From Haematobia irritans (lineage: Eukaryota; Arthropoda; Insecta; Diptera; Muscidae): a stretch of DNA of 64,000 nucleotides. The stretch is from assembly GCF_050003625.1 (NCBI RefSeq), contig NC_134397.1:267648070-267712069 (forward strand). Reading direction: 5' to 3'. The notes under the pieces were generated by a model. The model did no database searches, was not told where the DNA came from, and worked only from the letters and a program-made list of their open reading frames with translations. Below are positions 48,019-59,993 of this stretch, piece by piece. Each line of letters starts with the position of its first letter. The first letter of the stretch is position 1. A program made the translations under genes and the position numbers.

Positions 48019-50545
48019 GTGCGACTTTAGTCGCACGCATGCGACTAAAGTCGCACAAAAGGGAAGTGCTTAAATTTTAAGCAATTTTTATAAGTGCGAA
48101 TTCATCGCCGTGCGCCTTACGCCACCGCAAAGGGTCATGGATTCAAACCCAGTTTCGACCAAAGAGCAAAATGTGTTTCTACGGTGATTCTGAATGTTTC
48201 AAAGCTTCTTCGGCTATAAAAAGAGTTCACTTTTCAATGACAAGTTGTCATTGAACTAAACATAGAAGCACTCATAACTAAGAGAGAAGTAAATCACGTA
48301 TAGTATCACAATGGGCACCTAACCTACGATACCTACCCTACAAGGTGTTCTGGTTTGTTAAGTCGTTGTTTTGTTGCATATCATTTCAACCACTAGCTCC
48401 GTTCGAGTACCCACTAATTTTTGATAATTATCACAAATTTTTACTGGAGTCTTTTGTTTACTCCAAAAGAAAAAAATCCAGCAAAAGAGAGCCAGAGTGA
48501 GATCAAATTTGAAATTTGAGGAATAGATAAGTTGCAAGTTTTTGCTACGAATTTTTTCCCAGTAAAATCTTGCAAAAGTTAGCCATAAACAAATAATACG
48601 TGCAATATATTTCACAGAGTCAATTAGGAGTGTAGTATAAACAAGTATATACGGCCGTAAGTTCGGCCAGGCCGAATCTTATGTACCCTCCACCATGGAT
48701 TGCGTAGAAACTTCTACGAAAGACTGTCATCCACAATCGAAATACTTGGGTTGTGGTATCTTAAAACTTCTTAACATCGTTTTCTAAATTGTGAGTTAGT
48801 CCATACGTGGTATATATTAGACAAAAAAGTTATGTATAGTTAAGTCTACAAATAATTACGAATCTATATGGACTTTTTGCACGGTACGTAGAGAGCCAGA
48901 ATTGAAATATGGGGGTCGCTTATATGGGGGCTATATACAATTATGAACTTTATATGGACCAATTTTTGTGTGATTGGAAATCGATTTATCTGTGGGATAT
49001 ATATAACTATAGACCGATATGGACCTAGTTAGACATGGTTGTTAACGACCACTTACTAGCACAATGTACCAAATTTCAACTCACTCGGATGAAATTTGCT
49101 CCTCCAAGAGGCTCCAAAACTAAATCTTGGGATCGGTTTATATGGGGCTATATATGATTATGGACTGATATGAACCACTTTTGGCATGGTTGTTAAATAT
49201 CATATACGATCACCACGTACCAAATTTCAAGCAGATCGGATGAATTTTGCTTCTCCGAAAGACACCGGTGGTCACATGTGGGGATCGGTTTATATGGGAG
49301 CTATATATAATTATGGGCTGATAGGAACCAATTCCTGCATGGTTGTTGGATACCATATACTAACATCACGTGCCGAATTTCAACCGAATGGGAAGAATTT
49401 TGCTCTTCCAAGGGGCTCTGGAGGTCAAATCTGGGGATCGGCTTATATGGGGCCTATATATAATTATGGATCGATTTCGACCAATTTTTCCATGGGAGTT
49501 TGAGGCCATATATTAACACCACGTACCAAATTTCAACTGAATCAGATAAACTTTGGTCTTCCAAGAGGCTCCGGAGTTAAAATCGGGGGATTGCTTTATA
49601 TGGGGGCTATATATAATTATGGACCGATGTGGACCAATTTTTGCATGGTTGTTAGAGACCATATACTAACACCATGTACCAAATTTCAGCCGGATCGGAT
49701 GAAATTTGCTTCTCTTAGAGGCCTCGCAAGCCAAATCGGGGAATCGGTTTATATGGGGGCTATATATAATTATAGACCGATGTGGACCAATTTTTGCATG
49801 GTTGTTAGAGACCATATACTAACACCATGTACCAAATTTCAGCCGGATCGGATGAAATTTGCTTCTCTTAGAGGCCTCGCAAGCCACATTTGGGGGTCCG
49901 TTTATATGGGGGCTATACGTAAAAGTGGGCCGATATGGCCCATTTGCAATACCATCCGACCTACATCAACAACAACTAATTGTGCCAAGTTTCAAGTCGA
50001 TAGCTTGTTTCGGTCGGAAGTTAGCGTGATTTCAACAGACGGACGGACGGACATGCTCATATCGACTCAGAATTTCACCACGACCCAGAATATATATACT
50101 TTAGGGGTCTTAGAGCAATATTTCGATGTGTTACAAACGGAATGACAAAGTTAATATACCCCCCATCCTATGGTGGAGGGTATAAAAATAAATAGTTTTT
50201 TTAATTGATTTAAATGCTTAATTGGCTGATAGTAATTTGGCACTGGATGGCGTTCTCGTACATTTCTGCTAATTTTAGGAAGGAGAAAAAAATCCATTTT
50301 TGATTTATTGCAAGTTTACGTTTTACTGGATTTTATGATACAATAATAAGTTGCTAAAATATCTCTTTATGTTAAAGGGACTGTTCCTTTATTGTTTTTG
50401 TGTTGATTTATAGAAGATTTTTTGTAATAAAAATACTTCACAAATGTATGCGACTTGTTTATCATTATGCTACTTTTTGTGCGACGTTTTTTTTTTGAGT
50501 TTGAGTTTTTTTTTGACTTTTTCAAAATTTCCAAGGGTAACACTG
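48019..50545. repeat. Left arm of a large inverted element pair
   Basis: This arm, minus the nested Helentron at 48641-50187, is the reverse complement of 52198-53722 with moderate divergence. It starts at a 38-bp perfect-looking palindrome (gtgcgactttagtcgcacgc and its mirror, 48019-48056) and ends at ggtaacactg (50536-50545). An old SINE relic at 48115-48335 is shared by both arms. Confidence 0.82.
48641..50187 (+). mobile_element. Helentron/DINE-like element, family 1, without 29-bp array
   Basis: The ends match the family (acaagtatatacggccgtaag; atggtggagggtataaaaa). The 153-bp array occupies about 48880-49920, and the GACGG tract is short (50037-50052). Unlike the copies at 16672 and 29570 there is no 29-bp minisatellite. 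It splits the left arm of the inverted pair and has no counterpart in the right arm, so it is younger than that duplication. Confidence 0.85.
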
Positions 50546-50554
50546 GGTGGAATA

Positions 50555-50779
50555 TCAGTCGTGCTTGTTGTTAATTATGTTTAAGCATTTATTTGGTATG
50601 ATTTGGAGTTTATTCAAGTGTGTTTTTGCGGTACTATGGTACGGTACTACTAAAGTTGATCTGATTATGCATTTATATATCAGATTTTTATTTTCTTGAT
50701 TCAAAGTTGAACGCTTATTTAGTAAGGGCCATAACGATTTATCATATTTGTTTAATTTTTTTGGAATAAAAAAAAACAT
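50555..50779 (-). pseudogene. LINE (Jockey-like) reverse transcriptase C-terminal fragment
   Basis: The minus strand translates to a 74-residue piece containing LWPLLNKRSTLNQENKNLIY and later LNKLQIIPNKCL. This is the conserved stretch after the catalytic core of Jockey/I-type LINE reverse transcriptases (the 'LLNRRSKLS..NK..LYK' and 'LQ..QNKCLR' blocks). The catalytic motifs themselves are absent. The fragment abuts the terminus of the hAT-like arm at 50545. It is a dead remnant and the superfamily assignment is by motif only. Confidence 0.75.
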
Positions 50780-50786
50780 TTTTACT

Positions 50787-52190
50787 TTGAAATATCCGTT
50801 ATAATTTGGATTTTTTAAATTACATTTGTTTGTACGTGAATAGCTTTATTAATATGCCGCAAAAAGAGAATTAAAACTCAATAAATGAGATTTTTATTCT
50901 AATTTTAATTAATTTAAGGCCAGATAGGTCCTTAAAAATGTTTTTTAAAGAATCCGCACCTCTTGGCTCATAATCAATACCAAAATCTTTGGGTTCAAGT
51001 AATCTTTTGGATTCAAGTATAGTTAGCAATGGCCTGAATATTCTATATGAGCCCAAAACATCGGACTGTCACTATACGTAACTTAACCTAACTCTTCAAC
51101 AAATGTTTCGAATAATTTTGCGTAATATTTACAAATCTTTAAGCATTTGATTGCCAGTATGGCGAGCCTTCACTTCTCCAATCGTGTCACATGTTGTTGC
51201 AGTAATTTTACAATACACAGATTTTGTCGCTATGATATCATAATGCTCAATAAATTTTATTTTTAAATTAATTCACATTGTATGGACTTGGTGACACTTC
51301 GTATCAGCTGTACTGTAAGTTATAGAAACGATTGGTTATTAGGTGTATAATACAAAGACATTTTGATTCTCTTTTCTTCCACAAAATCATTTCCTACAAT
51401 TAAATACTAACATATATTCACTGCGACTATGGCATTTCAACAGTGTTCATATTCATTCTTAGATTGGATATCGCTGTTACTTACTTTAACTCATGCATGT
51501 ATATGTTTGCTCAAAACTTTCAATACTATGGATGAACAACCAGAACACATTTCAAATCCGTTTTTAATTGCATCTGTACATGCAGAGCACCCCATGGCGT
51601 AAAGTAGGTACATAGACCAAAAGACGATTCCACATTTCAATGAATATTAGTTTTATTGATGTCAGCATGGAGAAGGGCTGCAAATTTACAAACCAAAAAA
51701 TTATACACTTGGAAAAAATCCAAATAAAATGTAATTATCATACTTTACGGACACTACAGCTTACAAACAGAAACACCTGTCCGAGTTTTTACTGGATCTT
51801 ACCGCTTTTTATGAAAACCAGTTGCAGTATAGAATAGTCCAACAGAGAATTCAGCGATGGAATTCAGTACATCAAATGCAAAAATGTGGCAAAATTTTTT
51901 TACACTCTGGAGAATGCAAGGGTTTCTTTTTATATTTCGGATCAATAATGGTTTGAAAGACCTTCACTAAATTCGTCTTGGATTGAACTACGACCTCCGT
52001 TAATAGAGCTTAATCGGCAAAAATTGAATTAAGTTCATCGATGCACTGTTGTCGAATTAATCAAAAAAAATCGTCGAACTAAAGTGTTCACAATTAAATT
52101 ATATGTTTTGGGCTGTAAACAACACAAATAGCGTTCGTATGTCACAATGTTCTGACAATATACTTGTCAAGCTTTTCGATAGAGCCTCAG
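50787..52190. other. Spacer between the inverted arms
   Basis: 50787-51060 is an inverted relative of 34550-34760 (MITE-like). A decayed SINE-tail word pair lies near 51045-51090. The remainder, including the 65-codon frame at 51640-51837, shows nothing I recognise. Confidence 0.4.
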
Positions 52191-52393
52191 TTGGCAGCAG
52201 TGTTACCGTTGAAAATTTATAAAAAGTCGCATACTCAAAAAAAGGTCGCGCAAAAAAGTCGCATAATGATAAAAAAGGTGCATGCATTTGTGAAGTCTTT
52301 TTATTACAAAAAACTTTCTATAAATCAACACAAAAACATTAAAGGATAGTCCCTGTAACATAAAGTGATATTTTAGCAACTTATTATTGTATC

Positions 52394-52470
52394 TGTGGTA
52401 TCACAATGGACTGAATAGTCTAAGTGAGCCTGATACATCGGGCTGCCACATAACCTAACCTAACCTAACC
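52394..52470 (+). mobile_element. 5'-truncated SINE with 9-bp duplication
   Basis: Only the last 77 bp of the SINE remain (gtggtatcacaatggactg to the cctaacctaacc tail). It is flanked by tattgtatc at 52385-52393 and 52471-52479. Truncation of the 5' end with a clean target duplication is the usual result of incomplete target-primed reverse transcription. Confidence 0.88.
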
Positions 52471-52681
52471 TATTGTATCATAAAATCCAGTAAAACGTAA
52501 ACTTGCAATAAAGTAGAAATGTATTTTTTCTCCTTCCTAAAAAAAAATTAAATGTACGAGAACGCCATCCAGTACCAATTTACCATCAGCCTATTAAAAG
52601 CATTAAAATCAATTTAAATAACAAACACATTTATTTTTTATTCTACACTTCTAATTGACTCTGTGAAATATATTGCACGTA

Positions 52682-53023
52682 GGTAGCCACCGTGGTGCAA
52701 TGGTTAGCATGCCCGCCTTGCATACACACGGTCGTGGGTTCGATTCCTGCTTCGACCGAACACCAAAAAGTTTTTCAGCGGTGGATTATCCCACCTCAGT
52801 AATGCTGGTGACATTTCTGAGGATTTCAAAACGTCTCTAAGTGGTTTCACTGCAATGTGGAACGCCGTTCGGACTCGGCTATAAAAAGGAGGTCCTTGTC
52901 ATTGAGCTTAACATGGAATCGGTCAGCACTCAGTGATAAGAGAGAAGTTCACCAATGTGGTATCACAATGGACTGAATAGTCTAAGTGAACCTGATACAT
53001 CGGGCTGCCACCTAACCTAACCT
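52682..53023 (+). mobile_element. tRNA-derived SINE, near full length
   Basis: The head gccaccgtggtgcaatggtt, B box gggttcgattcctgc, conserved body and cctaacctaacc tail are all present. The duplication atattgcacgta (52670-52681) recurs at 53024-53035 with one mismatch. It sits in the right inverted arm only. Confidence 0.92.
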
Positions 53024-53284
53024 ATATTGCATGTATTATTTGTTTATAGCTAAGTTTTGCAAGATTTTACTGAGAAAAAAAATTCCTAGCAAAAACTTGC
53101 AACTTATGTATTTCTCAAATGTCAAATTTGATCTCACTCTGACCCTCTTTTGCTGGCTTTTTGGAGTAAACGAACGACTCCAGTAAACATTTGTGATAAT
53201 TATCAAAAATTAGTGGATACTCGAACGGAGCTAGTGGTTGAAATGGTATGCTATAAAACAACGACTTAACAAACCAGAACACCG

Positions 53285-53560
53285 TGTTGGTTAGGTGTCC
53301 ATTGCGATACTATACGTGACTTGCTTCTCTCTTAGTAATGAGTGCTTCTATGTTTAGCTCAATGACAACTTGTCATTGAAAAGTGAACTCTTTTTTTTAT
53401 AGCCGAGTTCTGGCATCTCACATTGCGGTGAAGAACTTCGAGAAGCTTTGAAACATTCAACATCCACCTCGGAAACACATTTTGCTCTTTGTCGAAACTG
53501 GGTTTAAATCCATGACCCTTTTGTGTACAAGACGGGCCATTCCACAACGGTGGCTTCGCG
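53285..53560 (-). mobile_element. Old SINE copy inside the right arm
   Basis: A diverged SINE (accacaacggtggc-type head at the right, aatgacaacttgtcattg in the body) is shared with the left arm (48115-48335, plus strand). It therefore predates the inverted duplication of the host element. Confidence 0.75.
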
Positions 53561-53943
53561 TAAGACGTACGGCGATGATTTCCCACTTATAAAAATTGCT
53601 AAAAATGTAAGCACTTCCTGTTTGTGTCGCACACTTTGCATATTTTAAAAAAGTCGCATGACATCAGAAAGGTTGCAAAATGCGACTAAAGTCGCAAAAC
53701 TGGTTGCTAGATTGCAGCACTAGAGTTGCCCAAAGCCGCCAAATAAAAGGATACAGAAATGTATTTCAATATTTCGTGGTAGTATATAGAAAACCAATGT
53801 CCTTGTTTCCCTATTATGAACAAGCCCCCTCTGCGTCAAAATGCCTTAAAAGATAACTTGGAGTATAAATCCAGTTTATGGTTGACAGTTTTGTCCTGTA
53901 TGGCATCTTTTTCTCTGACAGTGTATATTCAAACAATCGTACC

Positions 53944-55187
53944 CACACTGAAAAACAAACATGCCCGGTTCCAAAGATTTTGAAACAACGTTTATTTTAT
54001 TTGTTTTTTCCAGCTTTTTTCTTCATGTGCCATCAGCACGCAGAGAAGAAACATGATTGCCACAATCATATTCGAAGAGCAAAATAATATGATAGCAGCT
54101 ATTTTTGCGGCGACCATGTAACATTTTAACCTGCAACCATGTTGGCTCAGTGAACATGGTTCTAAGAAAAATACAATTGTCCTCATCTAAAATGTTATTA
54201 TATTGATAAAAAGAATTTTGTTTCCATTAAAAGACAATGGTCACGATCTAAAATGTTATGTTATTCGTCAAAAATGTTTTTCTTCTAGTTAAAAGAACAT
54301 GGTCACAACCTAAAATGTTTTGATTTTTATGAAAAAACTTTTTTCGTCGTCGAAAAAAGGACGCCACTTGAGAAAAGAAAACACAAAATCAACTTTATTT
54401 ATTTGTTTTTATTTATTTATAAACTAATTCATTGTTTATTTGTATTTATAATGTCGTGCAAGCAAACTTCACATATTTTTACACACTCTAGTTTGGTTCA
54501 ATTTCAACAATAAGTAATCATTCCATATTTACTTCGTGCCCATCAAATGTACAAACGCAGACATCATGTAACTGCAAATAAAAATAAATTATACCATATA
54601 TCAAAATGCAGAACAAAAACCAGGTATATTTTTTTCAATTACACTTTCCTTTTTGGTATTCACATAAAACCACGTGCCATTTCTGAATAAATAAATTAAC
54701 ACAAAACACAATAATTCCGTATTCTCCGTCCATTCCAAGAAACAATCAACACACGACTGACGCGCAAAATGAAAATCGTGTGTACCTGCTCAATGTTTTT
54801 ATAAAATTCTTGTCGCTGCAAAAAAATTAAAAAATTAAATGGTCACGAAAACAATGTACATGGTCTTTATGGCCATGTAATGGTTGTAGACATGTCTATA
54901 CGTAAACTATAAAAATATTTTTTTCTCTGCAAAAAAGTAAAAAAATTGGATGGTCAGATACATGATTTTCCTGACCATATAATGGTCTCAAATTCTATCA
55001 TTTAAATAATAGAACATGTTTGCGGCATTTGAGAACCATTTAAATGTTTATTGCCAACATATATTTTTCTCCGCTCGAAAATTATTTTTACAAAGACAAA
55101 ATACATGGTTTTCGCGACAATTACATACTCTAAATAAGCATTAAATGGATGCGGCAACCATGTCCAAGCATGTTTTTTCTGTGCGTG
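53944..55187. mobile_element. Candidate MITE with cacgcacagaaaaaac-type ends
   Basis: The left end cacactgaaaaacaaacatg and the right end catgttttttctgtgcgtg are approximate inverted repeats. The interior repeats phrases such as aacatggtcac and aaaatgtta. No coding content is seen and target duplications are unclear, so the boundaries are tentative. Confidence 0.5.
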
Positions 55188-55450
55188 AGAGTCCTTTAAA
55201 ATCATGTTTACGGCAACTTAAATTTCCAAATTAGGACTTGACTACAAGTTGAAATTATGGCATGTTTTAAGTAAAAAAAGTTTTTTAAATTAAAGAGTTG
55301 AAAAAATCTCCTGTTTTTAAACGCTTTTTTGCTTTGTTCTTGACTACAAAGAAAGATTTAAAGACGATTTCATTAATTTTGAAGAATTTTCCGAATTATT
55401 AATTCTTCCATTTTAGGATACGCAATTTAGGTCGAACCTCTTAACTATAA

Positions 55451-55783
55451 GGTTAGGTTAGGTTATGTGGCAGCCCGATGTATCAGGCTCACTTAGACTA
55501 TTCAGTCCATTGTGATACCAAAGTGGTGAACTTCTCTCTTATCACTGAGTGCTGCCCGATTCCATGTTAAGCTCAATGGCAAGGGACCTCCTTTTTATAG
55601 CCGAGTCCGAACGGCGTTCCACATTCCAGTGAAACCACTTAGAGAAGAAATGTCACCAGAATTACTGAGGTGGGATAATCCACCGTTGAAAAACTTTTTT
55701 GGTGTTCGGTCGTAGCAGGAATCGAACCCACGACCTTGTGTATGCAAGGCGGGCATGGTAACCATTGTACCACGGTGGCTCCC
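55451..55783 (-). mobile_element. tRNA-derived SINE, minus strand, 11-bp duplication
   Basis: A full-family SINE, inverted, with a small body deletion (gaagaaatgtcacc). The duplication cttaactataa is perfect at 55440-55450 and 55784-55794. It interrupts a MITE-like repeat whose end (cgtattttaaggacatgaaatc ... cagtgca) lies at 55835-55886. Confidence 0.92.
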
Positions 55784-55794
55784 CTTAACTATAA

Positions 55795-56764
55795 AGACGA
55801 AATGATTTCATTGGACAAGGAAAAAACTTCATATCGTATTTTAAGGACATGAAATCTTTGGCCTCAAAGCAATATTTTTTCAGTGCAGCCAGCAGCAGAA
55901 CTGTTAGCTTCTAACTAAATCCCCTTTACCGATAAACTTTTCTGATGACGAATTCCAACGAATTACAAAAACAATTACCACCAAACAAAAGAAACGATTG
56001 GAACATTTGTTGTAATGTTCCGCCAAGTGGTAACCTGAGGGACGGACACACGCCAAACTACCAACCAACACTTTGAATATGGTACGTCGGCGACGATGAC
56101 GACTACGAGCAGCCATCATAAGCCAGCAACCATGAAGAAGAAATGTATACGGAACAATTGAGCGCTTTTAAACACATTTCATTCTTTTAACTTTTGTTTC
56201 GAAATGCTGAAGCAATCCGAGTGGGGTGTGGTGTAGAAGAAGAAAACTATAAATTAAACAATGAACATGATGAACACACATCTTCACGCACACTTCTCTC
56301 TGGGCACACACAAAATTGTTAAGTTTTTTTTGTTTTCAACCCCATCGCTTCGACCAACCAACACTCCCCATACCCACAGTTGTGGTGTTGTTTTCTTCTT
56401 GGCTTTTTCCCATTGTTCTTGTTGTTGTAGAAATAACTTTTATTTCTCATTGGTTGTTTCTGTTAACAATAGAGAGGTTCTCATTGAAAACCACTTGAAA
56501 TCAAATAGCAATATAAATTGTATACATACACGGTAGTATTAGTAGTGTAGTGGTGGTAACCTTCAGTAACAGAGAATATATACAACCCGAGAACATCGTA
56601 TTGATGATGAGACCCACTCACTCACATTATAATGGGACCATAACAGTGTTGCCAAATTCTGTAGTTTATTTTCGTCACATGTAAATTGGTTTATAAAATG
56701 TGGAAGCGATTTAAAAAAAAAAATTATCTAGAGCAGAGCTTCCCAACCCAATTTGCTTCCCAAC
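55795..56764. other. Mostly single-copy-looking sequence
   Basis: After the repeat end near 55886, the segment 55900-56640 has mixed composition and no recognised repeat. The frames there (for example 56261-56536) are low-complexity and match no family I know. It could be host intergenic or intronic DNA. Confidence 0.4.
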
Positions 56765-57322
56765 CCCAGCAAAAAAGTAGTGAAAATGTTCTTTTTGGTT
56801 CCAGAAGTGGTGCAAAATTGGCGCAGAAGCGATTAATTTAACATGGGCTTGTCATAGGACGGATGTCCACCATTTCAACATCCGTTGCACTGAATATGCA
56901 TCACTTCTTTAGATGTGATCCGAATTCAGTGTTTTGGATGTGAATTAAAAAAATTGTGGTATTTTGACAAATAATTAATTATTAAAATTTTTGGTGATTT
57001 TTAATGCAATCTAACGCTTGTCTGAAACCCTAGACCTCAAATATTTTCAAATTTTCGAAATTATTCTGGAATGAATTTAGAAAAAATTTCGACAAAATTT
57101 AAATAATTTCTACCATTTTATTAATCCTTACCCTGTTTTTAACATATTTGAAACAAAAGATGTTGAAATTGCCCTTTAAAAGTATGAAAAAAAACCAGTT
57201 ATAAAAAATTAAATTAATAGAACTTCCTGAGTAGTTAGAATAAAGAACATCTCTGGAAGGACATTGTTGGAAGTGTTTTTAAAGTTGTGCCTTTAGAAGT
57301 ACTTCCAAATTTTTTTGCTGGG
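56765..57322. mobile_element. CCCAGC-ended MITE, 558 bp
   Basis: The inverted ends are cccagcaaaaaa and ttttttgctggg. The interior matches 58629-59199 in inverted order (gtcataggacggatgtcc, gttttggatgtgaatt). It is non-coding. No unambiguous target duplication is visible. Confidence 0.85.
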
Positions 57323-57411
57323 ATGTTATGGAATTTTGCTGCACGTAAAAAGATGTATTGGCGCCTTAAATATATGTATCACTAATGTGAAATATTATAT
57401 GTTTGAACAAT

Positions 57412-57716
57412 AATGCAATGGTTAGCGTGCGCGCCTTGCATACACAAAGTCGTGGGTTCGATTCCTGCTTTGACCGAACACCAAAAAGTTTTTCAGCGGT
57501 GGTTTATCCCACCTCAGTAATGCCGGTGACATTTCTGAGTGTTTCAAAGCTTCTCTATGTGGTTTCACTGCAATGTGCAACGCCGTTCGGACTCGGCTAT
57601 AAAAAGGAGGTCCCTTGTCATTGAGCTTCGGGCAGCACACAGTGATAAGACCACTGTGGTATCACAATGGACTGAATAGTCTAACTGAGCCTGATAAATC
57701 GGGCTGCCACCTAACC
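57412..57716 (+). mobile_element. tRNA-derived SINE, slightly 5'-truncated
   Basis: It starts within the A box region (aatgcaatggttagcg) and lacks the ccaccgtgg leader. The B box gggttcgattcctgc and body are conserved, and there is a small deletion near 57628. A short duplication, aacaata-type, may flank it (57405 and 57719). Confidence 0.85.
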
Positions 57717-58112
57717 CAACAATATTCTGTTTGGAAAAATCCTGAAAATATATGTATATGCTTGCAGCAGAATGTTACAAAATGCACGCAAAGAAAAAAA
57801 CGTTTGGAAAACGTGTACCGAAAACGTTTTTCTTTTGTTAGACTTTTTTGAATTGCTTCGAAAATTTTAAACTTTTATCACCAAAAAAATTCGTTTGTTA
57901 CAAAATTTTTATTTTTTCAATAAAAAAAGTTATTTTTGAAACAACAACACAGTCCATTTCGTTTATATCAAACGCAGTTCTTTTCTGACTTTAGGTCTTT
58001 AATAAGACACATTTTACAGTTCAAAATTTAATATACTACAATGTAATGTTGAACATTTTTCGGAATCTTCCGAACATATCTGGAATATATGTAAAAAAAC
58101 AAAAAAAACTTT

Positions 58113-58184
58113 GGTCGAAGCGGGGATCGAACCCACGGTCCTTGGCATGCAAGTCGGACGTAGCAACCACTGATCCACGGTGCC
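58113..58184 (-). other. tRNA-like sequence T2
   Basis: On the minus strand: ggcaccgtggatcagtggttgc, then the B box gggttcgatccccgc. Same layout as 37124-37195, with a few substitutions. Confidence 0.65.
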
Positions 58185-58297
58185 AAACTAAATTTTTGTT
58201 TCTGTTAAATAAACTTTTTTTATTCGGTTCGTGGGCGCCGCAAGCTATGCTATATAAATATAACTTATATGGATATTTATCTATTGATGACCATAAC

Positions 58298-58370
58298 AGG
58301 TACATAGCTCAGTGGTTAGTGTGTTGGCTTACAAAGTGCATGGTCCGCGGTTCGATTCTCCGTCCAGGCG
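58298..58370 (+). other. tRNA-like sequence T1
   Basis: On the plus strand: aggtacatagctcagtggtt, then the B box gcggttcgattctcc. Essentially the same as the copy at 36939-37010. Confidence 0.68.
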
Positions 58371-58628
58371 TAAGGTAAAAAATTTTAAAAATTTATAAAA
58401 TCGTATAATTTCTTCTACATTGTTGGTATTACAGGAAAAGGTGTTAAGAACTAAAAAACCTCGTGGATGTGAGAAGGATGTGAGGGAAAATGCAATTAAC
58501 AAGAAAACAATGTTTTTTTTTTTGTTGAGTTTGTCTTTATGCAATTGTTTTTACATCCTGGAAAAGAATAAACGTTTATCACAAAAAGTATATACTTTTG
58601 TTCCAAATACACTTCCTTACAGCGAAAA

Positions 58629-59199
58629 CCCAGCAAAAAAATTTGGAAGTTCTTCCAAAGGCAGAACTTTAAAAACACTTCCAGAAGATGCACTCCCAAT
58701 GATGTTCTTTATTTTAACAACCCAGGAAGTTCTTTTAATTCAGTTTCTTATAACTTGGGTTTTTCATATTTTAATGGGTAATTTTAACCTTTTTTGTTTC
58801 AAATAGGTTAAAAACAGAGTAAGACTTCATAAAATGGTACAAATTATTTAAATTTTGTCGAAAAAATGCTAAATCTAATCTGAAAAAATTGTGATTTTTT
58901 TTTTAATATTTGTGGTCAAACGTTTCCCACAAGCGTTAGAATCCACTAAAAATTATAAAAATTTATAACATTATTTATTTCACAAAATATCACAGAATTT
59001 TTTAATTTACATCCAAAACATTGAATTCGGATCAAACCTAAAGAAGTGATGCAAAATCAGTGCAACGGCTGTTGAAAGGGAGGACTTCCGTCCTATGACA
59101 AGCCTATGTTAAATTCATCGCTTCTGCGTCAATTTTGCACCAATTCCGGATCCAAAAAGAACATTTTCATTACTTTTTTGGCAACGCTTTTTTGCTGGG
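58629..59199. mobile_element. CCCAGC-ended MITE, 571 bp
   Basis: Inverted ends cccagcaaaaaa and ttttttgctggg. The left flank gcgaaaa and right flank aagcaaat rejoin as gcgaaaagcaaat in the empty site of copy 2, so the insertion duplicated two A residues. Confidence 0.9.
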
Positions 59200-59266
59200 A
59201 AGCAAATGAGAAACGAACTTTGTCTAAAATTTCGTTTGGGAGGAAAGAATTATTTTTTTGCGTGTG

Positions 59267-59993
59267 CGTAGATTGGTATCTGCCATTTTTATTTTCAATA
59301 AAATTTCGTTCCTCAGAAAAAAAAAACAGTTTTTTCACTGCTCAAATACACAAAATCAAATACACCTAAATGGAACCCAGTTGTGTATTAGAGAACAAAT
59401 TATTCCAAAGAATTGTTAACACTGTTCATTGTCCTGATAGTATGAGTGAGAGTTAGTGAATATTAAATACATTGTGCAAATGTGAACAAGTACCTCCGAT
59501 TCATTCATCTTGTGAATACATTATGTGGTATGAGCATGCCCAGCGGGAAAATTGCGAAGTACCGCAAAAATCATACCTTCTTAGCCCATGATTTTGGGAT
59601 CCTTAACACCTTCCCATATGCCTTCTCCTATCATGCATTCTATAATGCCTTGCACTTCCTTTCTAAAAAATGCCCGCACACATTATTCTGTGCCTTCTTT
59701 GGGAATTGGAAAAAGAAGGACCTACATTGTTGTTATAAGAACGAAAATTCAGTTTTACAGTCAGTTTTAATCAAATCTTTAATTCGTGAAATTGAATCTG
59801 ACTTTAGGTGCAAGTAAAAGCAATATTTCTTCCTTGGAGTTAAAGATGCAAACAAATTGTCTTTGATAGATCAGCTCGCCCATTCTCTCTAGTAATTTTG
59901 ACAACTTGTTTCACGGTATGAAATTGAAATCTTTTTTAATGCGAATCGTAAAGTCCAATAGGAAAACACGAATTAACTCATTCTCATATTAAA
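59267..59993. other. Unassigned sequence, with one possible transposon end
   Basis: At 59539 cccagcgggaaa has a complementary partner at 62792-62803. Words based on atgccttc follow it. The 111-codon frame at 59482-59817 runs through this stretch and matches no family I know. Confidence 0.4.

Larger units (their letters stand above)
52198..53722. repeat. Right arm of the inverted element pair, hAT-like ends
   Basis: It begins cagtgttacc (52198) and ends near gcagcacta (53722), imperfect inverted ends of the CAGTGTTGCC type found in many hAT elements. Flanking octamers (tcagttgg and gagttgcc) are only partly alike. Both ends contain gcgact/agtcgc words. Two SINE insertions interrupt this arm and are missing from the left arm. 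Non-coding. Confidence 0.7.
57785..59266 (-). mobile_element. Composite tRNA-bearing element, copy 3, inverted, with nested MITE
   Basis: The inverted ends are cacgcaaagaaaaaaacg at the left and tttttttgcgtgtg at the right. The interior is the reverse complement of copy 2, with T2 leftward and T1 rightward on this strand. A CCCAGC-ended MITE (58629-59199) is inserted at the site that is empty in copy 2. Confidence 0.85.

Noticed and set aside
52440..52475. Telomeric repeat from cctaacctaacctaacc
   Set aside because: It is the tail of a SINE with a target duplication, and the unit is not a standard telomere array.
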